From NCBI GenBank assembly GCA_902781045.1, contig CACZHT010000028.1, positions 1 to 39,032 on the forward strand: 39,032 bases of DNA, in the 5' to 3' direction. The notes beneath the pieces are model-generated. The model made no database searches. It saw only the letters and a program-made list of their open reading frames with translations, and was not told the DNA's origin. The position numbers and the translations under genes are program-made. This stretch comes from an uncultured Bacteroidales bacterium. Its GTDB lineage: Bacteria; Bacteroidota; Bacteroidia; Bacteroidales; Muribaculaceae. Shown in pieces: positions 32,056 to 39,032 of this stretch. How positions within the stretch are numbered: the stretch's first letter is position 1; each line of letters starts with the position of its first letter.

Positions 32056-32079
32056 TTTGAGAAAAAAAGATTAACTTTG
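32056..32079 (+). promoter_or_regulatory. Promoter of the zeta toxin module
   Basis: TTTG (32056-32059) and TAACTTTG (32072-32079) with 12 bases between; a second upstream T-run may serve instead of a -33 box. The -7 match is full. The leader to ATG 32106 is about 20 bases. Confidence 0.55.
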
Positions 32080-32105
32080 CAGCGGAAATCGCTAATACAC
32101 TTTAT

Positions 32106-32300
32106 ATGAACGAGATCTATAAACGATATCGCCTGTCATCGAACGAGGAGCCATCAGATGAGATGTTGCACGAACTGATGGAAGACTTTGCGCTTGAAGC
32201 ACAACAATCTAGTGCTCATGCCGCTTCTGAGAAAAGACGCCGCCTGCAAGCTGTGGCCGACGAAATCAAGGCATGGCGAATGGAACAATCGGCATCATGA
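32106..32300 (+). CDS. Small acidic protein, putative antitoxin of zeta module
   Basis: 64 residues, mostly helical and charged (SSNEEPSDEMLHELMEDFALEAQQ, then a basic helix SEKRRRLQAVADEIKAWRMEQ). It overlaps the toxin start by ATGA, the layout of toxin-antitoxin pairs. It does not resemble classical epsilon antitoxin in any motif I can identify, so the antitoxin role is inferred from position. It has a promoter of its own. Confidence 0.65.
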   Translation: MNEIYKRYRLSSNEEPSDEMLHELMEDFALEAQQSSAHAASEKRRRLQAVADEIKAWRMEQSAS

Positions 32301-32896
32301 CTGGCCCCAAACCCACATTGTGCGTTGTCGCCGGCCCTAATGGTTCCGGCAAAACGACTACGACCATTCAATTGCTCAACAATGAATGGACAGATGACAG
32401 TCTGTACATTAACCCTGACAATATCGCTCAAGAGACATTTGGAGACTGGAACTCGCCCGAAGCTGTGCTACAAGCCGCAGAGCTAGCGACGCAGCAACGC
32501 TACAATTGCCTGAACAAAAGAATCAGTTTTGTATTTGAAACTGTCTTTTCTTCGCAAGAAAAGCTGGATTTCCTTCAGCTAGCCAAAGAAGCTAATTTTT
32601 TCATCCGCTTCTTTTATGTGTGTACTTGTGACCCATCAATTAACATCAACCGAATCACCCAACGATACATAAACGGTGGCCACGAAGTTCCAATCTCTAA
32701 AGTTATCTCCCGCTATTACAAGTCGTTATTGAATGCCGCCAAAGCAATATCCTTTGTTGACAGGGCATACGTTTATGACAACTCAATTGACAATCAGTTA
32801 CCACAATTGCTGTATCGAACCTCAAATGGCGAATTGTTCAAGCAATATGTGACTGAAATACCGGAATGGGCAGCTATGTTGCTCAAAACAGAGTAA
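32297..32896 (+). CDS. Zeta-toxin-like kinase
   Basis: 199 residues from the ATG at 32297. Walker A GPNGSGKTT (13-21) is followed by LYINPDNIAQETF, a zeta-like substrate (UDP-GlcNAc) region, and SFVFETVFSSQEKLDFL. VPISKVISRYYKSLLN lies near the middle. Zeta toxins phosphorylate UDP-GlcNAc at its 3' hydroxyl and stop cell-wall growth; other homologues act as simple nucleoside or small-molecule kinases. ATGA overlap with the 64-residue partner. The locus lies between two 40-bp direct repeats. Confidence 0.78.
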   Translation: MTGPKPTLCVVAGPNGSGKTTTTIQLLNNEWTDDSLYINPDNIAQETFGDWNSPEAVLQAAELATQQRYNCLNKRISFVFETVFSSQEKLDFLQLAKEANFFIRFFYVCTCDPSININRITQRYINGGHEVPISKVISRYYKSLLNAAKAISFVDRAYVYDNSIDNQLPQLLYRTSNGELFKQYVTEIPEWAAMLLKTE

Positions 32897-32915
32897 TACC
32901 CACAAAACACGAATT

Positions 32916-32955
32916 GCGACGAAAGTCGGATTTTGGTAAAATCGCCCGAAAATTG
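32916..32955 (+). repeat. 40-bp direct repeat, right copy
   Basis: Identical to 31892-31931. Here it leads into the intact promoter of the next operon, whose GCAGGTTTTGGGCGAT (32962-32977) is also present beside the left copy. ATCGCCCGAAAA in the repeat is complementary to TTTTGGGCGAT nearby, forming a possible hairpin over the -33 region. Confidence 0.9.
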
Positions 32956-32967
32956 TGTCATGCAGGT

Positions 32968-32990
32968 TTTGGGCGATGGTTGTAATTTTG
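32968..32990 (+). promoter_or_regulatory. Promoter of the redox cluster
   Basis: TTTG (32968-32971) and TAATTTTG (32983-32990), a full -7 match. The corresponding place beside the left repeat copy reads TAATTTTTTC and lacks the final G. Transcription would begin near 32996, giving a leader of about 60 bases to ATG 33056. Confidence 0.6.
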
Positions 32991-33055
32991 CAGTGTCATT
33001 CGAGATGATGACACCAATTCAGCAAATTACTAACCCCAATAGACAGACAAAGACA

Positions 33056-33490
33056 ATGGATTTCAGAATGCAAGACCGCATGGAGTTGAAGGCGCTAGTA
33101 GACTTCTATGCCACCGAGAGCGACAAGAACAACCAGGACTGCTACGTTGAGATTTTCCGCCCCGACATCAAGCTCGATGTCTACTTTGGCGACAAGCTGG
33201 GCATGCAGGCCCGCGACGTGCAGGACATGATTCGCCAATACAAGGCCTTCGGTGCCGCCAAGGTGTCGTATCACATGAACGGACAGCAGAACGTGGATTT
33301 CGTGGACGAGACTCATGCCACTGGTACCTGCTACGCTTTGGCCACGTTGGTTACAGAGCAGGATGGAAAGGACGTGCTGACCACCCACGCCGTTCGCTAC
33401 TACGACAAGTACGTGAAGATAGAAGGCCGCTGGTGGATAGCCGAGCGTGAGCAACACTTCGAGTGGTCAACCAATCAAACTCTGGGATAA
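33056..33490 (+). CDS. NTF2-like (SnoaL-type) protein
   Basis: 144 residues from the ATG at 33056, favoured over two upstream in-frame ATGs because it follows an A-rich leader. An alpha-plus-beta cone fold is suggested by ELKALVDFYATESDKNNQDCYVEIF, then KAFGAAKVSYHMNGQQNVDF and HAVRYYDKYVKIEGRWWIAEREQHFEW, the typical end of SnoaL-4 domains. It binds or converts a small hydrophobic molecule; the ligand is unknown. Its stop overlaps the next start by one base (TAATG), so it is tightly coupled to the flavodoxin. Confidence 0.75.
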   Translation: MDFRMQDRMELKALVDFYATESDKNNQDCYVEIFRPDIKLDVYFGDKLGMQARDVQDMIRQYKAFGAAKVSYHMNGQQNVDFVDETHATGTCYALATLVTEQDGKDVLTTHAVRYYDKYVKIEGRWWIAEREQHFEWSTNQTLG

Positions 33491-34008
33491 TGGGAAAGAC
33501 ATTGATTGCGTACTACTCTCGTCGCGGAGAGAACTATGTGAACGGAAGCATCCGCGAGCTTAAACTGGGCAATACCGAGGTCGTTGCTGCCAAAATCAAG
33601 GCCCTGTTGCCCGATGCCGATGTTTTTCAGATTGACACGACCTACGAGTATTCAAAATCCTACATGACCTGCATCGAGGAGGCCAAGCAGGAGCTGCGCG
33701 ACCAGGCACGCCCCGAGGTGAAGAACGCCCCCGAGAGCATCGACAAGTATGACACCATCATCCTGGGCTACCCCAACTGGTGGGGCACGATGCCCATGGT
33801 GTGCTATACCTTCCTTGAGAGCTACGACTTCACGGGCAAGACCATCATTCCCTTCTGTACCAACGAGGGCTCAGGTATGGGCAGTTCGGTACGCTTCATC
33901 AAGAAGCTCTGCCCAGGGGCAATTGTAGAGGACGGAACTCCCATTCATGGTGCCGAGGCCGCCAATGCCAATAATGAGGCAAGAGAAATAGCAAACATGG
34001 CAAAATAA
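33490..34008 (+). CDS. Flavodoxin (long-type)
   Basis: 172 residues with the FMN-binding fold. TLIAYYSRRGENYVNGS is the phosphate loop, and TIILGYPNWWGTMPM is the second loop with the aromatic stacking residues. FCTNEGSGMGSSVRFIKKLCPGA is the third. It is a soluble one-electron carrier in the cytoplasm, or a flavodoxin-like oxidoreductase. It overlaps the NTF2-like gene. A second, lipoprotein-anchored flavodoxin closes the cluster (37007). Confidence 0.88.
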   Translation: MGKTLIAYYSRRGENYVNGSIRELKLGNTEVVAAKIKALLPDADVFQIDTTYEYSKSYMTCIEEAKQELRDQARPEVKNAPESIDKYDTIILGYPNWWGTMPMVCYTFLESYDFTGKTIIPFCTNEGSGMGSSVRFIKKLCPGAIVEDGTPIHGAEAANANNEAREIANMAK

Positions 34009-34023
34009 AGAAAGGACAGAAAT

Positions 34024-35199
34024 ATGAGAGACTTTGTATTTGAGAACAAGACCAAAGTGTATTTTGGCAAGGAGCAGATGTGCCATCTGCATGAGGAAGT
34101 GGCACGTTTCGGTAAGCGTGTGCTTATGGTCTATGGTGGCGGCAGCATCAAGAGAATCGGCTTGTACGATAAGGTGATGGCCGAACTCCAGAAAGCAGGA
34201 GCCGAGGTGTTTGAACTGGCTGGCGTAGAGCCTAATCCGCGTCACACCACCGTGAACCATGGTGCAGCCATCTGCAAGCAGGAGGGCATCGACGTGTTGC
34301 TGGCTGTCGGTGGTGGTTCTACCATCGATGCCACGAAAGCCATTGCCGCAGGGGCAAAGTATGAAGGTGACGATGTGTGGGACTTGATTACGCAGAAAGC
34401 CACGGTCAGCGAGACTCTGCCTATCATTACTGTGCTGACACTCTCGGCTACTGGCTCTGAGATGGATGGCGGCTGTGTCATTAGCAATATAGAGACCAAC
34501 GAGAAACTGGGCTATTTCGCTCCCGACAACAATCCTGATGTGTCGTTCCTTGACCCAACGAACACCTTCTCGGTAAGTGCATACCAGACAGCCTGCGGCA
34601 GTGTGGATATCATGTCGCACATCTTCGACCTAGCTTATTTCAGCAAGAAGCAGACGGTGGACATGCTGCTTCGCATTCAGGAAGAGGTGCTTAAGACGGT
34701 CGTGAAATATGCACCCGTGGCAGTATCGAAGCCTGATGACTACGAGGCGCGCGCCAATCTGATGTGGGCATCGTCGTGGGCACTCAACAACTTCCTCTAC
34801 GAGGGATTCTTCCAGGCCACCGTCTGCCACTCTATGGAGCATGAACTGTCGGCCTTCTACGACATCACTCACGGCCACGGTCTGGCCATCCTCACCCCTC
34901 GTTGGCTGGCGTATGTGCTCGACGAAGAGACGGCCCCCATCATCCAGCGCTTTGGTGTGAATGTCATGGGACTGGACGCATCACTGCCCGCTATGGAAGG
35001 AGCCCAAGCCGCTATTCAGGCTCTTGAGACTTTCTTCTTCGAGACCCTTGGACTGAAGAGCCGTCTCTCAGACCTGGGCATCGACGACAAGAACTTCGAG
35101 ACAATGGCACGTAAGGCCTGTGGCGCAGAAGGTGTCCTTCACGGATTTACCGATCTGACTCCTGCCGACGTTGAGAAGATTTTCAGAATGTGCCTGTAA
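34024..35199 (+). CDS. Iron-containing alcohol dehydrogenase, YqhD-like
   Basis: 391 residues. A Rossmann-like N-terminal domain has GGGSIKRIGLYDKV and LLAVGGGSTIDATKAIAAGA. The C-terminal metal domain has ligands D195 and H199 (VDIMSH), H269 (TVCHSMEHELSAFY) and H283 (ITHGHG). D and H spacing matches YqhD (D194, H198, H267, H281). YqhD reduces short-chain aldehydes with NADPH, protecting from toxic aldehydes. It is 15 bases after the flavodoxin. The substrate here is not known. Confidence 0.88.
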   Translation: MRDFVFENKTKVYFGKEQMCHLHEEVARFGKRVLMVYGGGSIKRIGLYDKVMAELQKAGAEVFELAGVEPNPRHTTVNHGAAICKQEGIDVLLAVGGGSTIDATKAIAAGAKYEGDDVWDLITQKATVSETLPIITVLTLSATGSEMDGGCVISNIETNEKLGYFAPDNNPDVSFLDPTNTFSVSAYQTACGSVDIMSHIFDLAYFSKKQTVDMLLRIQEEVLKTVVKYAPVAVSKPDDYEARANLMWASSWALNNFLYEGFFQATVCHSMEHELSAFYDITHGHGLAILTPRWLAYVLDEETAPIIQRFGVNVMGLDASLPAMEGAQAAIQALETFFFETLGLKSRLSDLGIDDKNFETMARKACGAEGVLHGFTDLTPADVEKIFRMCL

Positions 35200-35214
35200 C
35201 TATTAGATTAGAAC

Positions 35215-35736
35215 ATGGAAGAAATAAGGATTGACATGCGCAAGCAGACTCCTGAGGAGCAGGCGCAAGGCGTAAAGGAAGTTCAGCTCTGCTTCAAGTT
35301 GAACAATACCATGCCCTTTACTAAAGAGTACGACGAACTGGTTCACGAAATCTTCGGCGAGTTTGGCGAGGGAAGCTGGCTGATGGCGCCCACGTCGGTT
35401 GTGCGCGGAAAGAACGTGAAAATAGGCAAGAATGTAGTTATCCAGACCAACTCGCTCTTTATGAGTGCCGGAGGCATCACCATCGAGGACGATGTGCTGG
35501 TTGCAGCCAACACCCAACTCATTTCCAACAACCACGACCCTGCAGAGCACCAGATACTGACCTGCAAGCCCGTGTTACTGAAACGCAACTGCTGGATAGG
35601 TGCAGGTGCAACCATCCTACCTGGCGTGACAGTCGGTGAAAACGCCATTGTCGGTGCTGGAGCAGTTGTAACCAGAGATGTGGAACCAAATACCGTCGTT
35701 GGCGGCATCCCCGCCAAGCTGATTAAGAGACTGTGA
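35215..35736 (+). CDS. Hexapeptide-repeat acetyltransferase, maltose/galactoside O-acetyltransferase-like
   Basis: 173 residues, left-handed beta-helix. Repeats IGKNVVIQTNSLFMSAGGITIEDDVLVAANTQ... extend to CWIGAGATILPGVTVGENAIVGAGAVVTRDVEPNTVVGG. The catalytic His is in SNNHDPAE. The N-terminal extension (KQTPEEQAQGVKEVQLCFKLNN) is short. The C-terminal IPAKLIKRL is typical of the family. Acceptor is a sugar or small alcohol, unknown. It lies 15 bases after the ADH in the operon. Confidence 0.88.
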   Translation: MEEIRIDMRKQTPEEQAQGVKEVQLCFKLNNTMPFTKEYDELVHEIFGEFGEGSWLMAPTSVVRGKNVKIGKNVVIQTNSLFMSAGGITIEDDVLVAANTQLISNNHDPAEHQILTCKPVLLKRNCWIGAGATILPGVTVGENAIVGAGAVVTRDVEPNTVVGGIPAKLIKRL

Positions 35737-35760
35737 AACGATAACAATTATCGACTTGGT

Positions 35761-36597
35761 ATGATTAAGAATACAACGGTTTTAGTAGGTGCCGGCAGCA
35801 TCGGGCAAGCCATCATCCGCCGTGTTTCGGCTGGCAAGCACATCGTGTTGGCCGACTATAGTGAGGAGAATGCTAAACGGGCAGCAAAGACGCTGGAAGA
35901 TGCAGGCTTCGAGTGCTCGACCATCAAGTGTGACCTTGGTTCGAAGGAAGATATCCTGAAGTTGGTGGAATTTGCCACCTGCAAGGGTGAAGTGACCAAT
36001 GTAGTGAATGCTGCTGGCGTGTCACCCTCACAAGCTCCCATTGAAGAAATACTGCGCGTTGACCTCTATGGTACAAGCGTATTGCTGGAGGAGTTTGGCA
36101 AGGTGATAGCCGAGGGCGGTTCGGGTGTAATTATCTCCTCGCAGAGCGGCCATCGTCTGCCGGCACTGCCTCATGAGCAGAACGAGGCTTTGGCTACAAC
36201 ACCTACGGATAAACTGCTGGAACTGCCGTTCTTGAAGGAAATCAACGACACGCTGAAAGCCTATCAGTATTCGAAGCGTTGCAATATGCTGCGCGTGATG
36301 GCCGAGGCCACCCGTTGGGGCAAGCGCCATGCCACCATCAACTCCATCTCGCCCGGCATCATCATCACCCCGCTGGCCAACGACGAGCTGCACGGCCCTC
36401 GCAAAGATGGCTACCTCAAGATGATTGAGGGCATGCCCGCCCGTCGTGCCGGCACGCCCGACGAGGTGGGCGACCTGGCCGAGTTCTTGATGTCGAGTCG
36501 TGGCCGCTTTATCAGTGGTGCGGACTTCTTGATTGACGGTGGTTGCACGGCCAGTTATTGGTACGGTGACCTGCAATATCTCAAATCGACCCACTGA
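35761..36597 (+). CDS. Short-chain dehydrogenase/reductase
   Basis: 278 residues, with nucleotide loop VLVGAGSIGQAI (shorter than the usual TGxxxGIG). NVVNAAGV follows, then SSQSGH for the catalytic Ser and YQYSK (Tyr-x3-Lys) for the catalytic pair. NSISPGIIITPL and GRFISGADFLIDGGCT complete a classical SDR. It should oxidise or reduce a small alcohol or ketone with NAD(P). It lies 24 bases after the acetyltransferase. The insertion around residues 140-170 (LPALPHEQNEALATTP) is longer than in most SDRs and may shape the pocket. Confidence 0.88.
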   Translation: MIKNTTVLVGAGSIGQAIIRRVSAGKHIVLADYSEENAKRAAKTLEDAGFECSTIKCDLGSKEDILKLVEFATCKGEVTNVVNAAGVSPSQAPIEEILRVDLYGTSVLLEEFGKVIAEGGSGVIISSQSGHRLPALPHEQNEALATTPTDKLLELPFLKEINDTLKAYQYSKRCNMLRVMAEATRWGKRHATINSISPGIIITPLANDELHGPRKDGYLKMIEGMPARRAGTPDEVGDLAEFLMSSRGRFISGADFLIDGGCTASYWYGDLQYLKSTH

Positions 36598-36598
36598 C

Positions 36599-36967
36599 AT
36601 GGACGACAAGCAACAGATCATGGAAGCCTACCGCCGGATGTATCAGGCGATGATTGACAAGGACACTGTCACGCTCAATGCCGTGCACGCCCCAGAGTTT
36701 GTGTTGACCCACATGACGGGTATGCGTCAGCCCAAGGCGGTGTACCTCCGCGCCATCGCTGACGGCACGCTCAACTACTACAGCGCTGAGCATGAGCAGA
36801 TGGACATCCGTGTCGATGGTGACCAGGCTACCCTGACTGGACGCAGCCGCGTCGAGGCGGCGGTGTTTGGCGGAGGCAGGCACACGTGGCCCCTGCAGCT
36901 GACCTTTCACTTGGTCAAGCGCGACGGGCAATGGCTGTTTGTCGACTCACAGGCAAGCACTTACTGA
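36599..36967 (+). CDS. NTF2-like protein, DUF4440/SnoaL-type
   Basis: 122 residues from the ATG at 36599, two bases after the SDR stop; the upstream in-frame start overlaps the SDR and is rejected. It has IMEAYRRMYQAMIDKDTVTLNAVHAPEFV, then DQATLTGRSRVEAAVFGG and TFHLVKRDGQWLFVDSQAS, the pattern of small DUF4440-like domains. The second NTF2-like protein in the cluster. The ligand is unknown. It is followed by the heptad array in 36970-37009. Confidence 0.78.
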   Translation: MDDKQQIMEAYRRMYQAMIDKDTVTLNAVHAPEFVLTHMTGMRQPKAVYLRAIADGTLNYYSAEHEQMDIRVDGDQATLTGRSRVEAAVFGGGRHTWPLQLTFHLVKRDGQWLFVDSQASTY

Positions 36968-36969
36968 GA

Positions 36970-37009
36970 GTTCATAGTTTATAGTTTAGTTTAAAGTTTA
37001 TAGCTTATG
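36970..37009 (+). repeat. GTTTATA near-heptad array, ends in the next start codon
   Basis: GTTCATA, GTTTATA, GTTTAG, TTTAAA, GTTTATA, GCTTATG: mostly 7-base steps with two 6-base units. The last unit contains the ATG (37007-37009) of the lipoprotein flavodoxin. Together with 3007-3048 this is the second array that carries a start codon. Confidence 0.75.
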
Positions 37010-37621
37010 AGATTTAGCAAATATCTGATGGCTGCTGTGGCATTGCTGATGTCGATGTCGTGCAGCGGAAGCAAGGTGCAGAACAATGCACAACCGACAA
37101 CCGACGCCACTGGCGGCAAGGCGCTAGTGGTGTTCTTCTCGCATGCCGGCGACAACTATGCCTTGGGCAACATCGAGGTGGGCAACACCAAGATTGTGGC
37201 CGACTACATCAGCGACATCACCGGTGCCGACCAGTTTGAGCTGGTCATCCACAAGTATGACGGCATGGCCTACAAACCGCTGTGCGACTTGGCCAAAGTC
37301 GAGCAGCAGAACGGCGAGCTGCCTGAGTTTGAGGGCAAGCTTGAGAACCTGGACCAGTACACCACAGTGTTTATCGGCGGCCCCGTGTGGTGGGGTACCT
37401 ATCCGCAGGTGATGTTCACCTTCTTCAAGCAGTATGACCTGAGCGGCAAGACCATCATCCCGTTCACCACCCATGAGGGCTCGGGCCTGGGCCGTTGTGT
37501 CGAAGACGTGAAGGCGGCCTACCCCAACGCCACGGTGACCGACGGCTTCGAGATGTATGGCCACGATGTGCGTTCGGGCCGCGCCACCGTCGAGCAGTGG
37601 CTCAAGTCGCTGGGCTACTGA
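37007..37621 (+). CDS. Lipoprotein flavodoxin
   Basis: 204 residues. A lipoprotein signal (LLMSMSCSGSKV, Cys about 19) is followed by a linker and a flavodoxin fold: ALVVFFSHAGDNYALGN (P-loop), FIGGPVWWGTYPQVMF and FTTHEGSGLGRCVEDV. It is placed outside the cytoplasmic membrane. Flavodoxins at the cell surface or periplasm are less common than cytosolic ones; they occur in Bacteroidetes as putative periplasmic oxidoreductases. It closes the seven-gene cluster. Confidence 0.85.
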   Translation: MRFSKYLMAAVALLMSMSCSGSKVQNNAQPTTDATGGKALVVFFSHAGDNYALGNIEVGNTKIVADYISDITGADQFELVIHKYDGMAYKPLCDLAKVEQQNGELPEFEGKLENLDQYTTVFIGGPVWWGTYPQVMFTFFKQYDLSGKTIIPFTTHEGSGLGRCVEDVKAAYPNATVTDGFEMYGHDVRSGRATVEQWLKSLGY

Positions 37622-37625
37622 CTTC

Positions 37626-37660
37626 GATAGTTGATAGTTGATAGTTTATAGTTGACAGTT
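37626..37660 (+). repeat. GATAGTT heptad array (5 units)
   Basis: GATAGTT three times, TATAGTT, GACAGTT, directly after the lipoprotein flavodoxin stop. An 8-base series ATTCGAGC/ATTCGAGT/GCTCGAGC/ATTCGATT (37666-37697) and a hairpin CGAGCA-TTCGAG-TGCTCG (37669-37686) follow, possibly a terminator-like element before the next promoter. Confidence 0.75.
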
Positions 37661-37728
37661 CGATTATTCGAGCATTCGAGTGCTCGAGCATTCGATTACA
37701 AACTATTTTTTTAAATCTCTCCTGAAAA

Positions 37729-37758
37729 TTGTCGGGTGAGATTTTTTTTGTACATTTG
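37729..37758 (+). promoter_or_regulatory. Promoter of the hydrolase gene
   Basis: TTG (37729-37731) and TACATTTG (37751-37758) are 19 bases apart, a full match for the -7 box. The start of transcription is near 37764, with a leader of about 30 bases to ATG 37795. Confidence 0.72.
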
Positions 37759-37794
37759 CAAAAAAATGATTTCGGTTTGATAAATATCACGACT

Positions 37795-38940
37795 ATGAAG
37801 AGAACAGCCATCACCTTGCTGATCACGCTGGCCATGCTGGCGAGTCAAGCACAAATACAACCATCCACGGCACTGGCCGGCTCATGGACCGGCCGACTCA
37901 ACGTTATGGGCACCTCGCTGACACTGGTGTTGCATCTCGAGCAGACCGACGGTGCGGTCAAGGCATCGCTCGACAGTCCTGACCAGGGAGCCAAAGGCCT
38001 GCCGTGTGCCATAGAGTATCTGTCGGACGACTCAGTGGCGGTGAAGATGCAGATGCTCAATGCCGCTTACCGCGCACGGCTGCGCAACGGCAAACTCGCG
38101 GGCACTTTCTCGCAAATGGGCTTGTCGTTGCCACTGGTTCTCGACAAGGGTGAACAGGAGCTACGCCGCCCACAACACCCCGTCGCGCCCTACCCCTACA
38201 AGACCGAAGAGGTGACCTTCGAGAACAAGGCCGCCGGGGCAACCATGGCCGGCACATTGACCTATCCTCAAGGCTACGAGACAATGCCGCGGGGCACCGT
38301 GCCGGTGGTGCTGATGGTGACCGGCAGCGGACAGCAGAATCGCGACGAGGAACTGTTTGACCACAAGCCGTTCCTGGTGCTCGCCGACTACCTGGCCCGC
38401 CATGGCATCGCCTCGTTGCGCTATGACGACCGCGCCACTGGAGCATCGGTGGGTGGCGATGTGCAGAATGTCACGACCGAGACCTTCATGCACGATGCCG
38501 CCGCCGGCATCGAGTATCTGCAGGGACTCAAGGCGTTTGGGAAAGTCGGTTGCCTGGGCCACAGCGAGGGAGGCAGCATCGCCTTCATGCTGGCGGCACG
38601 AGGCAAAGTCGACTTCATCGTCACACTGGCAGCACCCGGAGTCAAGGGCGACACCCTGCTGGCCGCACAGGTCAACCATCTCCTCGCACTGTCTGGGCAA
38701 CCCGCCACCATGACGGTCAGTCAATACCGCCAGCAACAGGCCGTGCAGCAGTCACCCTGGCTGCGGTGGATCATCGACTACGACCCCTCGTCCGACATCC
38801 GTCAGACACGTTGCCCCGTGCTTGCACTGAATGGCGACCGCGACTGCCAGGTCATCTCGTCGCTCAACCTCACAGCCATCCGCCGGCTGCTGCCCTCGTC
38901 GGGCTTCAACTTGCTGACCGAATATCCCTCGCTCCACTAG
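37795..38940 (+). CDS. Secreted alpha/beta hydrolase, C-terminally truncated
   Basis: 381 residues from the ATG at 37795 with a signal peptide (MKRTAITLLITLAMLASQAQ). A small beta domain at about 25-120 (GSWTGRLNVMGTSLTLVLHLEQ) precedes the hydrolase. VPVVLMVTGSGQQNRDEELF gives the oxyanion region, GHSEGG the nucleophile Ser and ALNGDRDCQV the Asp. From memory homologues carry on to about 440-460 residues with EYPGLNHLFQ holding the catalytic His. Here the frame ends at EYPSLH-stop, so the protein stops at the catalytic His. The 3' part is lost or replaced. Substrate: probably a peptide or ester, unknown. Confidence 0.78.
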   Translation: MKRTAITLLITLAMLASQAQIQPSTALAGSWTGRLNVMGTSLTLVLHLEQTDGAVKASLDSPDQGAKGLPCAIEYLSDDSVAVKMQMLNAAYRARLRNGKLAGTFSQMGLSLPLVLDKGEQELRRPQHPVAPYPYKTEEVTFENKAAGATMAGTLTYPQGYETMPRGTVPVVLMVTGSGQQNRDEELFDHKPFLVLADYLARHGIASLRYDDRATGASVGGDVQNVTTETFMHDAAAGIEYLQGLKAFGKVGCLGHSEGGSIAFMLAARGKVDFIVTLAAPGVKGDTLLAAQVNHLLALSGQPATMTVSQYRQQQAVQQSPWLRWIIDYDPSSDIRQTRCPVLALNGDRDCQVISSLNLTAIRRLLPSSGFNLLTEYPSLH

Positions 38941-39032
38941 TGTCCACGAAAATATTTTAACAGTCCCGTTTGCTTACAGATTGCAAGTTCCCCACTCAAA
39001 ATCAATAGTCAACTGCCCACCGGAGGACAACA

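Overview
The window looks like the chromosome of a gut-type Bacteroidales bacterium, perhaps Muribaculaceae- or Prevotellaceae-like; family level is not settled. Support comes from the 5' part of a Bacteroidetes-type 16S rRNA gene on the minus strand at the left edge, many promoters of the Bacteroidetes form TAnnTTTG (-7) with TTTG or TTG about 20 bases upstream (-33), type IX secretion C-terminal domains, a TonB-dependent receptor next to a DUF4249 lipoprotein, and porin_O_P and PorT-type outer membrane proteins. Most of the DNA is GC-rich. Stretches around 13-17 kb, 24-29.8 kb and 32-32.9 kb are visibly richer in A+T.

Left part (1-8.8 kb): partial 16S gene and its promoter region, then gmd and fcl (GDP-mannose to GDP-L-fucose), a small outer membrane barrel and a lipoprotein. 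A secreted Ser/Thr/Asn-rich protein lies on the minus strand and a T9SS cargo protein on the plus strand. A large bidirectional terminator follows, then a minus-strand porin plus inner-membrane Gate-type transporter pair.

Middle (8.8-23.9 kb): an unrecognised membrane protein, an unusual YPQQQ-repeat protein and a Fur-family regulator form one run. Next come a prolyl tripeptidyl peptidase (PtpA-like), a hicB-hicA toxin-antitoxin pair, small secreted proteins, a DNPH1-like nucleotide N-hydrolase, a membrane protein with a winged-helix regulator, a truncated YdeI-like gene, a twice-frameshifted C10 cysteine peptidase and an AraC regulator. An AAA ATPase follows, with four TTGCACT-N5-AGTGCAA palindromes or derivatives in front of it. 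A 590-base gap then holds a strong promoter, a heptad repeat and a long nested hairpin, and is followed by a TolB-like propeller protein.

Right part (23.9-39 kb): a lipoprotein; three tandem outer membrane proteins sharing leader, signal peptide and (for the first two) terminator; a TonB receptor / DUF4249 / GT2 / GT4 run; a zeta-type toxin module bracketed by identical 40-bp direct repeats; a seven-gene redox cluster (two NTF2-like, two flavodoxin-like, iron alcohol dehydrogenase, acetyltransferase, SDR); and an alpha/beta hydrolase that ends early.

The most unusual features are the AT-rich 7-nt tandem repeats that sit exactly on gene ends and starts and supply stop codons to three genes, the palindrome cluster before the AAA ATPase, the structured RNA candidate at 22.6-22.7 kb, the shared-head outer membrane triplet, and the YPQQQ protein with a Cys-TM-Arg tail. 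All calls come from reading the sequence and remembered family features; no database search was run.
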